Shown in pieces: positions 1-8,992 of a stretch of 64,000 nt of DNA. Origin of the DNA: an uncultured Schlesneria sp. (GTDB taxonomy: Bacteria > Planctomycetota > Planctomycetia > Planctomycetales > Planctomycetaceae); contig CAIQIR010000059.1 of NCBI GenBank assembly GCA_903871875.1, positions 62,001-126,000 on the forward strand, given 5' to 3'. The notes beneath the pieces were generated by a model that was given only the letters and a program-made list of their open reading frames with translations, was not told the origin of the DNA and did no database searches. Made by a program: the position numbers and the translations under genes. Each line of letters opens with the position of its first letter. Positions within the stretch are counted from its first letter, which is position 1.

Positions 1-487
1 CCCGCGCCAGATAGCACGGATCGTGATAGGTCACTCCGCTTTGCAGCGATGCGGGAAGCTCTCCCTCGATCTTCAGTCGTCCGTCGCGAAGCAATGTTGC
101 CAGAAATTGCGTGTGATGCACCACTTCATACTGACCACCAAACTGCGAATAGTCTTTCAGCAGTGCATTCACACAATGCGGGCAATGCGCGATAATTTTC
201 CGGACGTTGTACTTGGACAGCGTTGCGATGTTGGCTTCGGCCAGTTCCTGGAACAGGAATTCGTCACCCAGCCGCCGCGCAGAATCACCGGTACATTTTT
301 CTTCTTTACCGAGAATCGCGAAGTTGACTTTGGCGGCGTTCAGCAGCTTGACCATGGCTCGTGCCACGCGCTGCGCCCGTCGGTCATACGAGGCGGCGCA
401 ACCGATCCAGTACAGAATCTCAAATTGAGGATTCTGCTTGACGGTCGGCGCCGTGACGGTGGGAACATCCAATTGATTTTCAGCCAT
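1..487 (-). CDS. CCG-domain (heterodisulfide reductase-like) Fe-S subunit, 3' end outside window
   Basis: Partial gene: the ATG is at 487 and the frame runs open off the left edge, giving about 162 residues. The visible part is a cysteine-rich CCG domain as in HdrD/GlpC and DUF224 proteins. C30 lies in YWIGC, C65 lies in EEKCTGDSARR where the classical CCG is replaced by CTG, and C102/C105 form HCPHC. Such domains bind a non-cubane or 4Fe-4S cluster at a quinone- or thiol-reducing site. It starts 7 bases after the stop of the membrane ferredoxin-type gene, so the two are almost certainly co-translated. Inference: it is the soluble catalytic half of an ETF:menaquinone oxidoreductase serving the beta-oxidation operon. 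A second CCG repeat would be expected in the missing part. Confidence 0.85.
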   Translation of the reverse strand, partial: MAENQLDVPTVTAPTVKQNPQFEILYWIGCAASYDRRAQRVARAMVKLLNAAKVNFAILGKEEKCTGDSARRLGDEFLFQELAEANIATLSKYNVRKIIAHCPHCVNALLKDYSQFGGQYEVVHHTQFLATLLRDGRLKIEGELPASLQSGVTYHDPCYLAR

Positions 488-494
488 GGGGTGC

Positions 495-1784
495 TCAGTC
501 TGGTTGGGATGTCGATGTGCTTTGCATCCAGTTCGCGCGTTCGTCCTGAGGGAAGCCCCAGGGATTAGCACTGGACTGCATTCGGCGAAGTGCGGTCGCC
601 GCTGTGCCGCTCAGGCCACCTTCGCTGGTCAGATGCCGACGCAAATCGAGAATCAACGACAGTTGATCGATACGAACCGGACAGACAAACACGCAAGCGC
701 TGCACGCCGTGCAGGACCAGAGTGTCTCCGCTTCGATGACTTCGTGGGGATTCAGCGGAGCATCCACGGCGACATCGGGCAGACGCTCCATGACCGACTT
801 CAAATCCTGGATCACCTTTTTCGGCGATAACGGTTTGTGGGTTGCAAAGGCCGGACAGACATCTTCACAGCGTCCACATTCCATGCAGGCATCGAGACTC
901 AGCAGCTGTTGAGTGTTCAGATGCCGAATATCACTGACACCGATCCGGCCGTCTCGTTCGGCCTCTTCCAATGTGACCGGTTTCAATTGACCCAGTACGG
1001 GTTTCGACAAAAACAAATTCATCGGACCGGCGATGAAGTGGAACAAGCGAGTGAATGGAATCGCGGCAATGAATCCGAAGACCAACAGCGAGTGCAGCCA
1101 CCAGACACCCAGATGGGCCGCGCGGGCCTGCGACTCGGTCCAATGGCTCATCATCGATGCCAGCCAATATCCGACCGGCGAACAACGTGCGCCGATCCCT
1201 ACCGGCTGTTGCCAAACCATGCGGAGCGCTTCCACGGCATAGCCCGTGAGGCCGATCGCCAGAAACAATGCCAGTACCAGCCAGTCGCTGGGGCGATGTC
1301 CGACACTGGGCGGCTTCCACAACCGTCGACCGGCGAACAAGACGGTGCCCAGCAGAAAGAGAATGCCGAACAGATCGAGTGTGAATTCGTAGATGACATA
1401 GTAGATACCATGATGGAAGCTCAAGTTCTTCGAGACCATTTCGGCCAGATGATTCACTTCCAGCAGGGTCGTGCCGAGCAGCAGCATCATGAATCCGGCG
1501 AACAGCCCTGCGTGCGCCCAACTGGGCAGACCGCGACCGCGGACTCGTTGCTGACCCAGACCATCGACAAAGAGGCGCCTCAGACCCGGAGCAATGTTGG
1601 CGAAAATCTGCGACAGGCGACCCGTGAACAACTGGCGAAAGTGGATCGGCTGCCCGTACTGCCAAAGTCGGGCGCGACGCCAGACACCATAAACGAACAC
1701 GGCGACCGAAGCCGTCGCGACGAAATAGAACGCGACCTGCGACGTCGTCGAGATATTGCCGAATGTTTCGCGCGTCGGCGTCAT
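495..1784 (-). CDS. Membrane-bound NarI-like/4Fe-4S electron transfer protein (DUF224-type N-terminal half)
   Basis: 429 residues. The first ~255 residues hold about six hydrophobic segments with spaced histidines, resembling the NarI/HdrE haem-b membrane anchor. After them come two 4Fe-4S motifs: C300/C303/C306/C310 (CMECGRCEDVCP) and C358/C361/C364/C368 (CTACSACVFVCP). In DUF224 proteins that accept electrons from ETF, this layout continues into CCG domains in one chain. Here the chain ends shortly after the second cluster, and the CCG part is the next gene. The ATG overlaps the etfA stop by four bases (ATGA). Likely role: carry electrons from EtfAB to menaquinone in the cytoplasmic membrane. 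This is an inference from domain order and operon context. Confidence 0.85.
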   Translation of the reverse strand: MTPTRETFGNISTTSQVAFYFVATASVAVFVYGVWRRARLWQYGQPIHFRQLFTGRLSQIFANIAPGLRRLFVDGLGQQRVRGRGLPSWAHAGLFAGFMMLLLGTTLLEVNHLAEMVSKNLSFHHGIYYVIYEFTLDLFGILFLLGTVLFAGRRLWKPPSVGHRPSDWLVLALFLAIGLTGYAVEALRMVWQQPVGIGARCSPVGYWLASMMSHWTESQARAAHLGVWWLHSLLVFGFIAAIPFTRLFHFIAGPMNLFLSKPVLGQLKPVTLEEAERDGRIGVSDIRHLNTQQLLSLDACMECGRCEDVCPAFATHKPLSPKKVIQDLKSVMERLPDVAVDAPLNPHEVIEAETLWSCTACSACVFVCPVRIDQLSLILDLRRHLTSEGGLSGTAATALRRMQSSANPWGFPQDERANWMQSTSTSQPD

Positions 1785-2770
1785 GCCTTCTCCAGTTTCG
1801 CGATCATTTCGGGCACGATCTGGTACACGTCGCCGATCAGGCCATAGTCGGCAATTTCGAAGATGGGCGCTTCGGCATCCTGATTAATCGCGACGATAAT
1901 CTTCGTATCTTTCATCCCTGCGAGATGCTGAATCGCTCCAGAAATTCCCAGTCCGATATACAAGTCGGGCGCCACGACCTTGCCGGTCTGGCCGATCTGC
2001 AGCGTGTTGGGTGTGATCCCCGCATCGACCAGCGCACGTGACGAACCAACAGCGGCTCCCAACTTATCTGCCAGGCCGCCGACGAGGCGTTCGAAGTCTT
2101 CGGAATTTTTGAGGGCTCGACCGCCCGAAACGACGATTCTCGCCTCCGTGGCATCGGGGCGTCCCGACGGTTTTTCGTCGCGCGAGACAAATTCGGCGGT
2201 CTTGGGCAACGTGGATGCATCGACGTTCACCGCGACGACGGCGGACTTTTGATCAGACTTGGGCGGTGCGGAAAACGCGGCGGCGCGGACCGTGAAGACT
2301 TTAATCGCCCCATCCATTTTGACGGTCGCAATCACGTTCCCCGCAAACATCACGCGTTCAAACGTGAAATCATCGCCGTCCGGAACAACGGAAGTCACGT
2401 CGCTGAGCATGCTCGCGTCGAGCAGCGCGGCCAGCCGCGGCAGAACGTCTTTGCTGAACGTCGAAGCTGTTCCCAGAACCATGGTACTGTTGCGGGTTTT
2501 GGCCTGAGTTTCGATGACGGCCGCGTATCGGTCGGCCAGCGGATGATTCAGTGACGCATCATCGGCCACCAGCAGGTTCGCCGCGCCATAACCATTCAGG
2601 GCTTCTGCCACCGGACCGATTCCTTCGCCCAGCACAAGAATGTCGAATTGTCCGCCGGTCGCAGCGCAGACCCTTTGCGCACAGGCCACCGAGGCCAGAG
2701 TGGCTAGCTTCAGTTGGCCAGAATCGTGTTCGGCGATCACCAGCAAGTTCGTCAATCGTGGTTGATTCAT
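1781..2770 (-). CDS. etfA: Electron transfer flavoprotein alpha subunit
   Basis: 329 residues, the usual EtfA length. The C-terminal FAD domain is clear: VVSGGRALK at about 211, then the GQTGKVVAPDLYIGLGISG stretch and INQDAEAPIF, which contact FAD in the family. The N-terminal domain is the adenine-nucleotide alpha-hydrolase-like fold. EtfAB collects electrons from acyl-CoA dehydrogenases and hands them to a membrane quinone reductase. It lies 2 bases downstream of etfB and overlaps the membrane Fe-S gene by four bases, so ETF and its presumed electron acceptor are made together. Confidence 0.95.
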   Translation of the reverse strand: MNQPRLTNLLVIAEHDSGQLKLATLASVACAQRVCAATGGQFDILVLGEGIGPVAEALNGYGAANLLVADDASLNHPLADRYAAVIETQAKTRNSTMVLGTASTFSKDVLPRLAALLDASMLSDVTSVVPDGDDFTFERVMFAGNVIATVKMDGAIKVFTVRAAAFSAPPKSDQKSAVVAVNVDASTLPKTAEFVSRDEKPSGRPDATEARIVVSGGRALKNSEDFERLVGGLADKLGAAVGSSRALVDAGITPNTLQIGQTGKVVAPDLYIGLGISGAIQHLAGMKDTKIIVAINQDAEAPIFEIADYGLIGDVYQIVPEMIAKLEKA

Positions 2771-2772
2771 AG

Positions 2773-3528
2773 TTAGATGACTCGCGCTTCTTCACGCAGT
2801 TTTTGGAGCAATTCGTCGACCGTCTTGACGCGGATTCCCGCTTTTCGTTTGGGAGCGGAAGTCAGTTTGAGAACTCGCGTTCTCGACGCGGCACTTACAC
2901 CCAGCTCGGCGGGAGTGGTTTCTTCCAACGGCTTTTTCTTCGCTTTCATGATCCCGAGTGCGGTGACATACCGCGGCTCGTTCAATCGCAAGTCGGCGGT
3001 GATGATGGCTGGCAGGGCAACGGTCACGGTTTCCAGGCCCGCGTCGGTTTCGCGACAACAGGTGGCTTTGGACCCGTCGGCGGCGACGGCCAACTTCGAG
3101 ATGAATGTCGCCTGACCGATGCCCAACAGGGCTGCCAGCATTTGACCGGTTTGATTGGCGTCATCATCGATCGCCTGTTTGCCCATCAGCACCAGTTGGG
3201 GTTGTTCACGACGGTAAATCGCTGCCAGAACTTTGGCCACGGCCAGCGAATCGGTAGCGGCGTCGTGTTTCACCAGCATTGCCCGATCGGCGCCCATCGC
3301 CAATCCGGCTCGTAACTGTTCCTGGCAATCGGCCGAGCCGATGCTGACGACAAGAATCTCGGCCGCGCCCACCTGGTCTCGCAGACGCAGCGCCTCTTCC
3401 AGAGCGATCGCATCGAACGGATTGATGGCGAATTTCACGCCGTCGGTTTCGAGTCCCGAGCCGTCGGCATTCACCCGGATCTTGGTGTCGGGATCGGGTA
3501 CTCGTTTGAGTGGTACCAGAATCTTCAT
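2773..3528 (-). CDS. etfB: Electron transfer flavoprotein beta subunit
   Basis: 251 residues. The start MKILVPLKRVPDPDTKIRV is typical of EtfB, and NPFDAIALEEALRLRD and the GADRA segment are also family marks. It partners EtfA to bind FAD and AMP. Its ATG overlaps the TGA of the upstream thioesterase gene by one base, and its own TAA stop is 2 bases before etfA, so translation is probably coupled across the whole operon. Nothing looks truncated. The C-terminal tail (about residues 215-251) is Lys/Arg-rich and matches the usual recognition-loop extension. Confidence 0.95.
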   Translation of the reverse strand: MKILVPLKRVPDPDTKIRVNADGSGLETDGVKFAINPFDAIALEEALRLRDQVGAAEILVVSIGSADCQEQLRAGLAMGADRAMLVKHDAATDSLAVAKVLAAIYRREQPQLVLMGKQAIDDDANQTGQMLAALLGIGQATFISKLAVAADGSKATCCRETDAGLETVTVALPAIITADLRLNEPRYVTALGIMKAKKKPLEETTPAELGVSAASRTRVLKLTSAPKRKAGIRVKTVDELLQKLREEARVI

Positions 3529-3959
3529 CAGGCCAGTCCCCCGTTGATAAAGAAAAAGGTGGCGCTGCCGGTGGCCAGCAATTTACCGTCGATCCGGCGA
3601 ATTTCTCCGTTAACGACCGCCGTGCGACGTCCGGAATGGACGGCCTTGGCCGTGCCGATCAGATGTTCGCCCAACCGCGCCGTGGACGTCATGCTGATAT
3701 TCAACTGGATCGTCAATACCTCGGCTCCGGCGGGCGCCGCACAGTAGGCCGCATATCCCGTCACGGTATCCAGCAGCGTCGCGAAAACTCCGCCATGCAC
3801 AAGGTGACCTGGCCGCAAATGAATTTCTTCCACGACCAGTTCCAGCCGCGTTGTTCCGTCACTTTCCGTGGGCGTCGGCAGGTGTAAAAGTGTTCCGAAT
3901 GGATTTTCTTTCCATTGACGGTTGGGGTTGGGAACTTGTTCTTCTTGCGGAACGGTCAT
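3528..3959 (-). CDS. PaaI-type hotdog acyl-CoA thioesterase
   Basis: 143 residues from the ATG at 3959, which forms an ATGA overlap with the acyl-CoA ligase stop. A longer open frame reaches 4151 but would run inside the ligase gene, so the short start is preferred. The hotdog signature is LRPGHLVHGGVFATLLDTV, where the HGG followed by an acidic residue matches the PaaI active site. The product should hydrolyse acyl-CoA thioesters in the cytoplasm. Within a beta-oxidation operon it may release CoA from dead-end or excess acyl-CoA. Substrate length cannot be told from the sequence. Confidence 0.88.
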   Translation of the reverse strand: MTVPQEEQVPNPNRQWKENPFGTLLHLPTPTESDGTTRLELVVEEIHLRPGHLVHGGVFATLLDTVTGYAAYCAAPAGAEVLTIQLNISMTSTARLGEHLIGTAKAVHSGRRTAVVNGEIRRIDGKLLATGSATFFFINGGLA

Positions 3960-5653
3960 TCGGACGGACCCTGGTAAAGTGCATCGAGATACGTTTGATA
4001 GCGGCGGAACACGGCCGTGCGCCGAACTTTCTGAGTGACCGTCAATTCGTCGGAATCGATGCTCAACGGACGATTCAGCACAATGATTTTCTTCACGCGT
4101 TCCACTTGGCTGACGACCTTCATTGTGGCATCGACACGCTTTTGAAACCATGCCAGCAGCTTCGGATCCGTCACGATGTCTCCTGATTTGGAAAAGACAC
4201 CGCCCGATTCACGTACCGCTTCGTCGATTTTTTCGAATTTGGGGACAAGGATCGCAGAGACAAACGGCCGTTCATCGCCGTAAGCGAGTGCCTGTTCAAT
4301 GAACGGGTCGCCGGTCAACAGTGCTTCCAAGGCAGCTGGTGCGATGTTCTTCCCGCCAGAGGTGACGATCAGATCTTTCTTGCGACCGGTGATCGACAAG
4401 AACCCTTCGCTGTCGAGTTCGCCGAGATCGCCAGTATGCAGCCAGCCGTCCTGGATCGCTTCGGCCGTGGCGGCGGGGTCATTCCAGTAACCCAACATCA
4501 CATGCGGGCCGCGCGTCAGGATTTCGCCGTCCGCGGCAATGCGAACTTCGACGCCAGAAATCGTCTTTCCGACGGTGCCGATTTTCCAGTCATCGCGTTT
4601 ATTGAACGAAATGATCGGCGACGATTCTGTCAGGCCGTAACCTTCCAGCACCGTCACACCCGCTGCTCGCAGATCGATCGCTACATGGTCAGGCAGCGGT
4701 GCACCACCGGAGGAAATATGGACCAATCGTTGGCCGAACATCTTCTTGGCCACGATGGGGCGTTCTTCCGGCGGAAACGTAATCAGATGGGCCCACGCCT
4801 TTTCCAGCAATCGGGGCACGCTGCTGAAGTAGGTCGGCTGAATTTCACGGATATCGTCCATCACGGTATTGGGTGATTGAGCCAGCGCGACGGTCGCGCC
4901 CATTCGAGTCGTTGAGTAATCGTCCACCAGACGAGCGAAGACATGGCTGAAGGGCAGCCAGTTGAACCAGATTTGCGAGCAGTCAAAACCGGATGATTCA
5001 GAACCGGCCAACGAATTGGTGATCAAGTTTCCCTGGCTCAGCATCACACCCTTGGGGCGACTGGTTGTGCCGCTGGTGTAAATAATCGTCGCCAAATCGT
5101 TGGCCTTGATGGCCGCTTCACGGGCGGCGACTTCTTTGCGGCCTGCCGCGCCCGTTCGCTGACCCGATTGTCGGACGGCATCCCAGGAATAGGTCGTCAG
5201 CGCCGATGCTGCCGCTGGCGTAGCAACGTCCCCGTCGAACGCGACCACGAATCGCAGGTTTGGCAACTGCGACTTCACTGCGGCGATTTTGTCCCATTGA
5301 GCTTGGGTGCTGACGAAGATCGCGCAGGTACCGCTGTGTTCAAGCTGGTATTGGATTTGAGCGGACGTGGACGGAGCGTGAATTGGAACATCGGCGGCGG
5401 CGGTGGACAGCACCGCGTGATCGGCGACGAGCCATTCCCAGCGATTCTCGGACAAAATCGCGATGCGATCGCCCGGCTTGATCCCCAGTTCGATCAGCCC
5501 GGCAGCCACCTGGTCGGCCTGGCGGCGATAGTCATCCCAGCTGAGATTGTGCCACAAGCAATCGTGTTTGAAACGCAATGCAGTCAGCGGGCCCAGCTTC
5601 GCACAGGCCGCGCGATGCATGGCACTCAGGCTCGAGAAATCGGTCGAGGTCAT
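3956..5653 (-). CDS. Long-chain fatty acid-CoA ligase (AMP-forming)
   Basis: 565 residues, ANL superfamily. The P-loop-like motif TIIYTSGTTSRPKGVMLSQ, the GYGLTESSP adenylate motif, the W-x-HTGDLG hinge region and the GRKKDLIVTSGGKNIAP motif are all intact, in the right order. The domain pattern (large insertion before the C-terminal lid, HVFARL segment) fits long-chain FAA1/FadD15-type ligases better than short-chain acetyl-CoA synthetases. It activates free fatty acids with ATP and CoA to feed the thiolase and FadJ-like enzyme encoded just upstream. It is separated from the thiolase gene by 37 bases and overlaps the thioesterase gene by four. Confidence 0.92.
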   Translation of the reverse strand: MTSTDFSSLSAMHRAACAKLGPLTALRFKHDCLWHNLSWDDYRRQADQVAAGLIELGIKPGDRIAILSENRWEWLVADHAVLSTAAADVPIHAPSTSAQIQYQLEHSGTCAIFVSTQAQWDKIAAVKSQLPNLRFVVAFDGDVATPAAASALTTYSWDAVRQSGQRTGAAGRKEVAAREAAIKANDLATIIYTSGTTSRPKGVMLSQGNLITNSLAGSESSGFDCSQIWFNWLPFSHVFARLVDDYSTTRMGATVALAQSPNTVMDDIREIQPTYFSSVPRLLEKAWAHLITFPPEERPIVAKKMFGQRLVHISSGGAPLPDHVAIDLRAAGVTVLEGYGLTESSPIISFNKRDDWKIGTVGKTISGVEVRIAADGEILTRGPHVMLGYWNDPAATAEAIQDGWLHTGDLGELDSEGFLSITGRKKDLIVTSGGKNIAPAALEALLTGDPFIEQALAYGDERPFVSAILVPKFEKIDEAVRESGGVFSKSGDIVTDPKLLAWFQKRVDATMKVVSQVERVKKIIVLNRPLSIDSDELTVTQKVRRTAVFRRYQTYLDALYQGPSE

Positions 5654-5690
5654 TGCAGAGTCTCACTGGAGGTATCGCACGGGCGGTTGC

Positions 5691-6851
5691 TCAACTACAG
5701 ATTTCGAAAACCGTCGCGGCCCCCTGCCCCTGGCCGATGCACAACGAGGCAACGCCGTAACGCACGCCTTCGTCACGCATCCGGTACAACAAGGTTGTGG
5801 CGATGCGAGTGCCACTGGCACCCAGCGGATGACCCACAGCGATGGCTCCGCCCCGGGTGTTGACTTTGCTTTCGTCGATCCCGAGCAACTTAAGGACGGA
5901 GAGCACCTGGACGGCGAAGGCCTCGTTGATTTCAATCGCACCGATGTCCTTCAGTTCCAAACCGGCGCGTCGCAGAGCTTTTTGAATGGCCGGGGCGGGA
6001 CCAATCCCCATTTCGCTCGGTTCGACCCCCGCGATGGCCATCGATTTGACGCGTGCCAACGGCTTGTATCCGAGTTCTTTCGCCTTTGCCTCTGACATCA
6101 TCAGAATGGCCGAAGAACCCACGCTCAGCGGTGAGCTATTTCCCGCAGTGACCGAGCCACCCGCTGGATTGAAGACCGGAGTCAATTTCCCCAGTGCCTC
6201 CATCGACGTTTCTGCACGGAAACACTGGTCTTTGGAGATGGGTCGTTTGCGTCCTTCCGGATTGCGACCGATCGAAGGAACGATTTCGCTATCGAATTTC
6301 CCCGCGGCATACGCAGCGGCGCAGTTCTGATGACTGCGCAGAGCAAATTCGTCCTGTTGTTTGCGGCCGATTCGATATTTCATCGATAGATATTCAGCGG
6401 TCAGGCCCATGTACATGATGCCGTTGCTGTTCTTGCGAAACATGGATGGCGCGGGATTATAGTCCTTCGTCATCGGGATGTGGTGCATATGCTCGACACC
6501 GCCGGCGATCTGCACATTTTCGCAACCAGCCATAATGCTCATGGCGGCATTGTTGAGCGCGCACAAGCTCGATGCGCAGTTGCGATTGATTGTTTCGCCG
6601 CCGACTTCCACTGGCAGTCCGGCGATCAACACGGCATTGCGGGCGATATCAACACCTTGTTCGCCCTGCTGCTGTACGCAGCCCCATTTGACGTCTTCGA
6701 TCAATCGCGGCTCGATGCCGGTGCGTTCAATTAGCGCCGTCATCAACGACGCGGATAAATCGTCGGCGCGAACGTCGCGAAAGAATCCTTCTTCGGCCGA
6801 GGCTTTGGCAATTGGTGTGCGGACGGCGTCCACAATGACAGCGGAATTCAT
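5691..6851 (-). CDS. fadA: Acetyl-CoA C-acyltransferase (3-ketoacyl-CoA thiolase)
   Basis: 386 residues, standard thiolase length. The nucleophile is C92 in NRNCASSLCA, where the usual Gly after CxS is Ser. NEAF is at 309-312, the GHPLGASG histidine is H341, and the second catalytic cysteine is C371 in CIGQGQG (the family more often has CGGGG-like runs here). The enzyme cleaves 3-ketoacyl-CoA with CoA to give acetyl-CoA and a shortened acyl-CoA. Its ATG overlaps the end of the hydratase/dehydrogenase gene by four bases, so the two subunits of a FadBA/FadIJ-like complex are translationally coupled. Confidence 0.94.
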   Translation of the reverse strand: MNSAVIVDAVRTPIAKASAEEGFFRDVRADDLSASLMTALIERTGIEPRLIEDVKWGCVQQQGEQGVDIARNAVLIAGLPVEVGGETINRNCASSLCALNNAAMSIMAGCENVQIAGGVEHMHHIPMTKDYNPAPSMFRKNSNGIMYMGLTAEYLSMKYRIGRKQQDEFALRSHQNCAAAYAAGKFDSEIVPSIGRNPEGRKRPISKDQCFRAETSMEALGKLTPVFNPAGGSVTAGNSSPLSVGSSAILMMSEAKAKELGYKPLARVKSMAIAGVEPSEMGIGPAPAIQKALRRAGLELKDIGAIEINEAFAVQVLSVLKLLGIDESKVNTRGGAIAVGHPLGASGTRIATTLLYRMRDEGVRYGVASLCIGQGQGAATVFEICS

Positions 6852-8992
6852 GCGGATCTCACAGCAGATTTCTGGGGAGCCGGGTAAAAACGAGTGCCTT
6901 GTCGGGCCGCTTCCGCCAGTGCGGCGGGAACCTCATAACGTCGACCGAGCGATTCCCATTTCTTCGCGCGGTTGATGAGATTGGCGGCCCCTTCTGTATC
7001 GCACCACCGTAGCGGGCCGCCACGGAAGGCCGGGAAATTGACGCCCAGAATCATCGCCATGTCGATGTCGCCTGGCTGGCGAGCAATCTTGTCTTCCAAG
7101 GCGCGGATGGCTTCCAGAGACATGCACAGGAACAGGCGGTCGGCAATGTCATCATCCGACAGTTCGCTCTTCTTGCGAACGAACTGAGCCACCAGTTGCT
7201 GGGCTTCCGGGTCGGCGATGAATTTGCCCTTCTTATCAATACCGCGGAAGCCCTTCCCGGTCTTTTTGCCGAGTCGGCCGGTCTCGACCAGCTTGGCCAG
7301 CAGAGGGGTGGTGACTGCTCGGTCGGCGTAGCCGGCCTGCAGCACCAGGCCGGCGTAATATCCGACGTCGATTCCGACCATGTCATACAGTGTGATCGGT
7401 CCGACCGGCATGCCCCATTTCGTGGCGACCTTGTCGATGCGATCCATGTCGATGCCCTCTTCGAGCAACACAATGGCTTCGGCCATGTAGGGCATCAGGA
7501 TGCGATTGACGAGGAAGCCGGGGCAATCGCGGACGACAATCGGCGTTTTGCCAATCTTCTTTGCCAGAGCGACCAGCGAGACAACTGTTTCGTCGCTGGT
7601 TTTTTCTCCGCGAATGATTTCCACCAAGGGCATCCGATCCACGGGCGAGAAGTAATGCATGCCGGCGAATCGTTCTGGTGATGGCCAGGCCTTGGCCAAA
7701 CGTGTGATGGAAATTGTTGACGTGTTGGAAGCGAAAATCGCATCAGGACGCACGACGCTGGCCAGTTCGCTGATGATCTGCGTCTTCAGCTTTTCGTTTT
7801 CGGTGACCGCTTCGACAATCAGATCGCATTCGGAAAATGATTGCCGAGACGTTGATCCGGTCAGCAATGAGAACATGTCGGCCAGCTCGCCGGGGGTGGC
7901 ACGGTGAATCGCAATTCGGTCTTCGACCACCTTGCGGGCACTTTTCATCCCGTGTTCGACCCGCGCGTTATCGACATCCACCATGACCGAACGAACGCCG
8001 CGACGGGCACACGCGGTCGCAATGCCGGCACCCATCAGGCCCGCGCCCAGCACGCCGACATGTTGAATCGGTCGAGCTTGGATGTCGCGATTGTCCACGC
8101 CGTTTTCTCGCTGCAGTCGCGTCGTGTTGAAGAACTGAGCGATCAGGTTCGCCGCAATCGTCGTCGTGCCGACTTCGTGGAAGGCGGCGATTTCAATGGC
8201 CAACCCTTCTTGCAGCGGCCGATTGATCCCGTCGCGAATCGCTTTGAGCGCCACCAGTGGAGCCGGATATTGTCCCCGAGTTTTCGCTTTCACAGCGCCT
8301 TCTGCGATCCCGAAGGCAAAGTTGAATTGATCGTCACTCAAACCAAATGGCTGACTGCGTTTGAGTCGAATCTGACGCCATTCACCCGTGCGATGGGTTT
8401 CGTCGATCAGATACGTGGCCTCGGCAATCAACTTGTCCGCCGGAACGGCGTCGTAGACCAGCCCGATTTCGGTGGCTCGTCGTGCGTCGACCGGTTCACC
8501 CGAGGTAATCATTTCAATGGCGGCGTCGATACCGACCAACCGAGGCAGTCGTTGGGTTCCGCCCCAGCCGGGAATCAGCCCAATTTTGACTTCCGGCAGG
8601 CCAATTTTGGTTTGTGGCCCTTCCGCGGCGAGTCGATAGTCGAGCGACAGGACGAGTTCCGTGCCACCACCCATGCAGGCACCGTTGATCAACGCGACGG
8701 TGGGAAAGGGCAGTTCTGAGAAGGCGCTGAATAAACGATGACCGTGTGCGATCGAATCCTTCGTTCCCTCGGCCGACACTTCGGTCAGATCCGCTCCGGC
8801 GATGAATTGGCCCGGCTTGCCGCTGGTCACCAATAGGCCGCGGAGATCGGTTCGCTTGGAGAGTGCGGCAACGACCTCGTCAAATTCCTTGAGAACCGCT
8901 GCCGAGAATGTATTCACCTTCTGGCCGGGCGTATCAAAAGTGAGCAACTCCAGGCCGCCGGTAAGCGATTCCAGCTTCAGATGATGACCCAT
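6848..8992 (-). CDS. fadJ: Bifunctional enoyl-CoA hydratase/3-hydroxyacyl-CoA dehydrogenase
   Basis: 714 residues, matching FadJ/FadB length. The N-terminal crotonase part (1-~200) shows the oxyanion loop GADLTEVS and both catalytic glutamates, in GGGTELVLSLDYR and LPEVKIGLIPGWGG. The NAD-binding Rossmann motif GVLGAGLMGAGIA begins near residue 311. It is followed by HYFSPVDRMPLVEII with the catalytic histidine and then two C-terminal HADH domains. It catalyses the hydration and NAD-dependent oxidation steps of beta-oxidation. It is the first gene of the operon, with its promoter in the divergent gap to phosphofructokinase. FadB and FadJ cannot be told apart with certainty here. Confidence 0.93.
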   Translation of the reverse strand: MGHHLKLESLTGGLELLTFDTPGQKVNTFSAAVLKEFDEVVAALSKRTDLRGLLVTSGKPGQFIAGADLTEVSAEGTKDSIAHGHRLFSAFSELPFPTVALINGACMGGGTELVLSLDYRLAAEGPQTKIGLPEVKIGLIPGWGGTQRLPRLVGIDAAIEMITSGEPVDARRATEIGLVYDAVPADKLIAEATYLIDETHRTGEWRQIRLKRSQPFGLSDDQFNFAFGIAEGAVKAKTRGQYPAPLVALKAIRDGINRPLQEGLAIEIAAFHEVGTTTIAANLIAQFFNTTRLQRENGVDNRDIQARPIQHVGVLGAGLMGAGIATACARRGVRSVMVDVDNARVEHGMKSARKVVEDRIAIHRATPGELADMFSLLTGSTSRQSFSECDLIVEAVTENEKLKTQIISELASVVRPDAIFASNTSTISITRLAKAWPSPERFAGMHYFSPVDRMPLVEIIRGEKTSDETVVSLVALAKKIGKTPIVVRDCPGFLVNRILMPYMAEAIVLLEEGIDMDRIDKVATKWGMPVGPITLYDMVGIDVGYYAGLVLQAGYADRAVTTPLLAKLVETGRLGKKTGKGFRGIDKKGKFIADPEAQQLVAQFVRKKSELSDDDIADRLFLCMSLEAIRALEDKIARQPGDIDMAMILGVNFPAFRGGPLRWCDTEGAANLINRAKKWESLGRRYEVPAALAEAARQGTRFYPAPQKSAVRSA

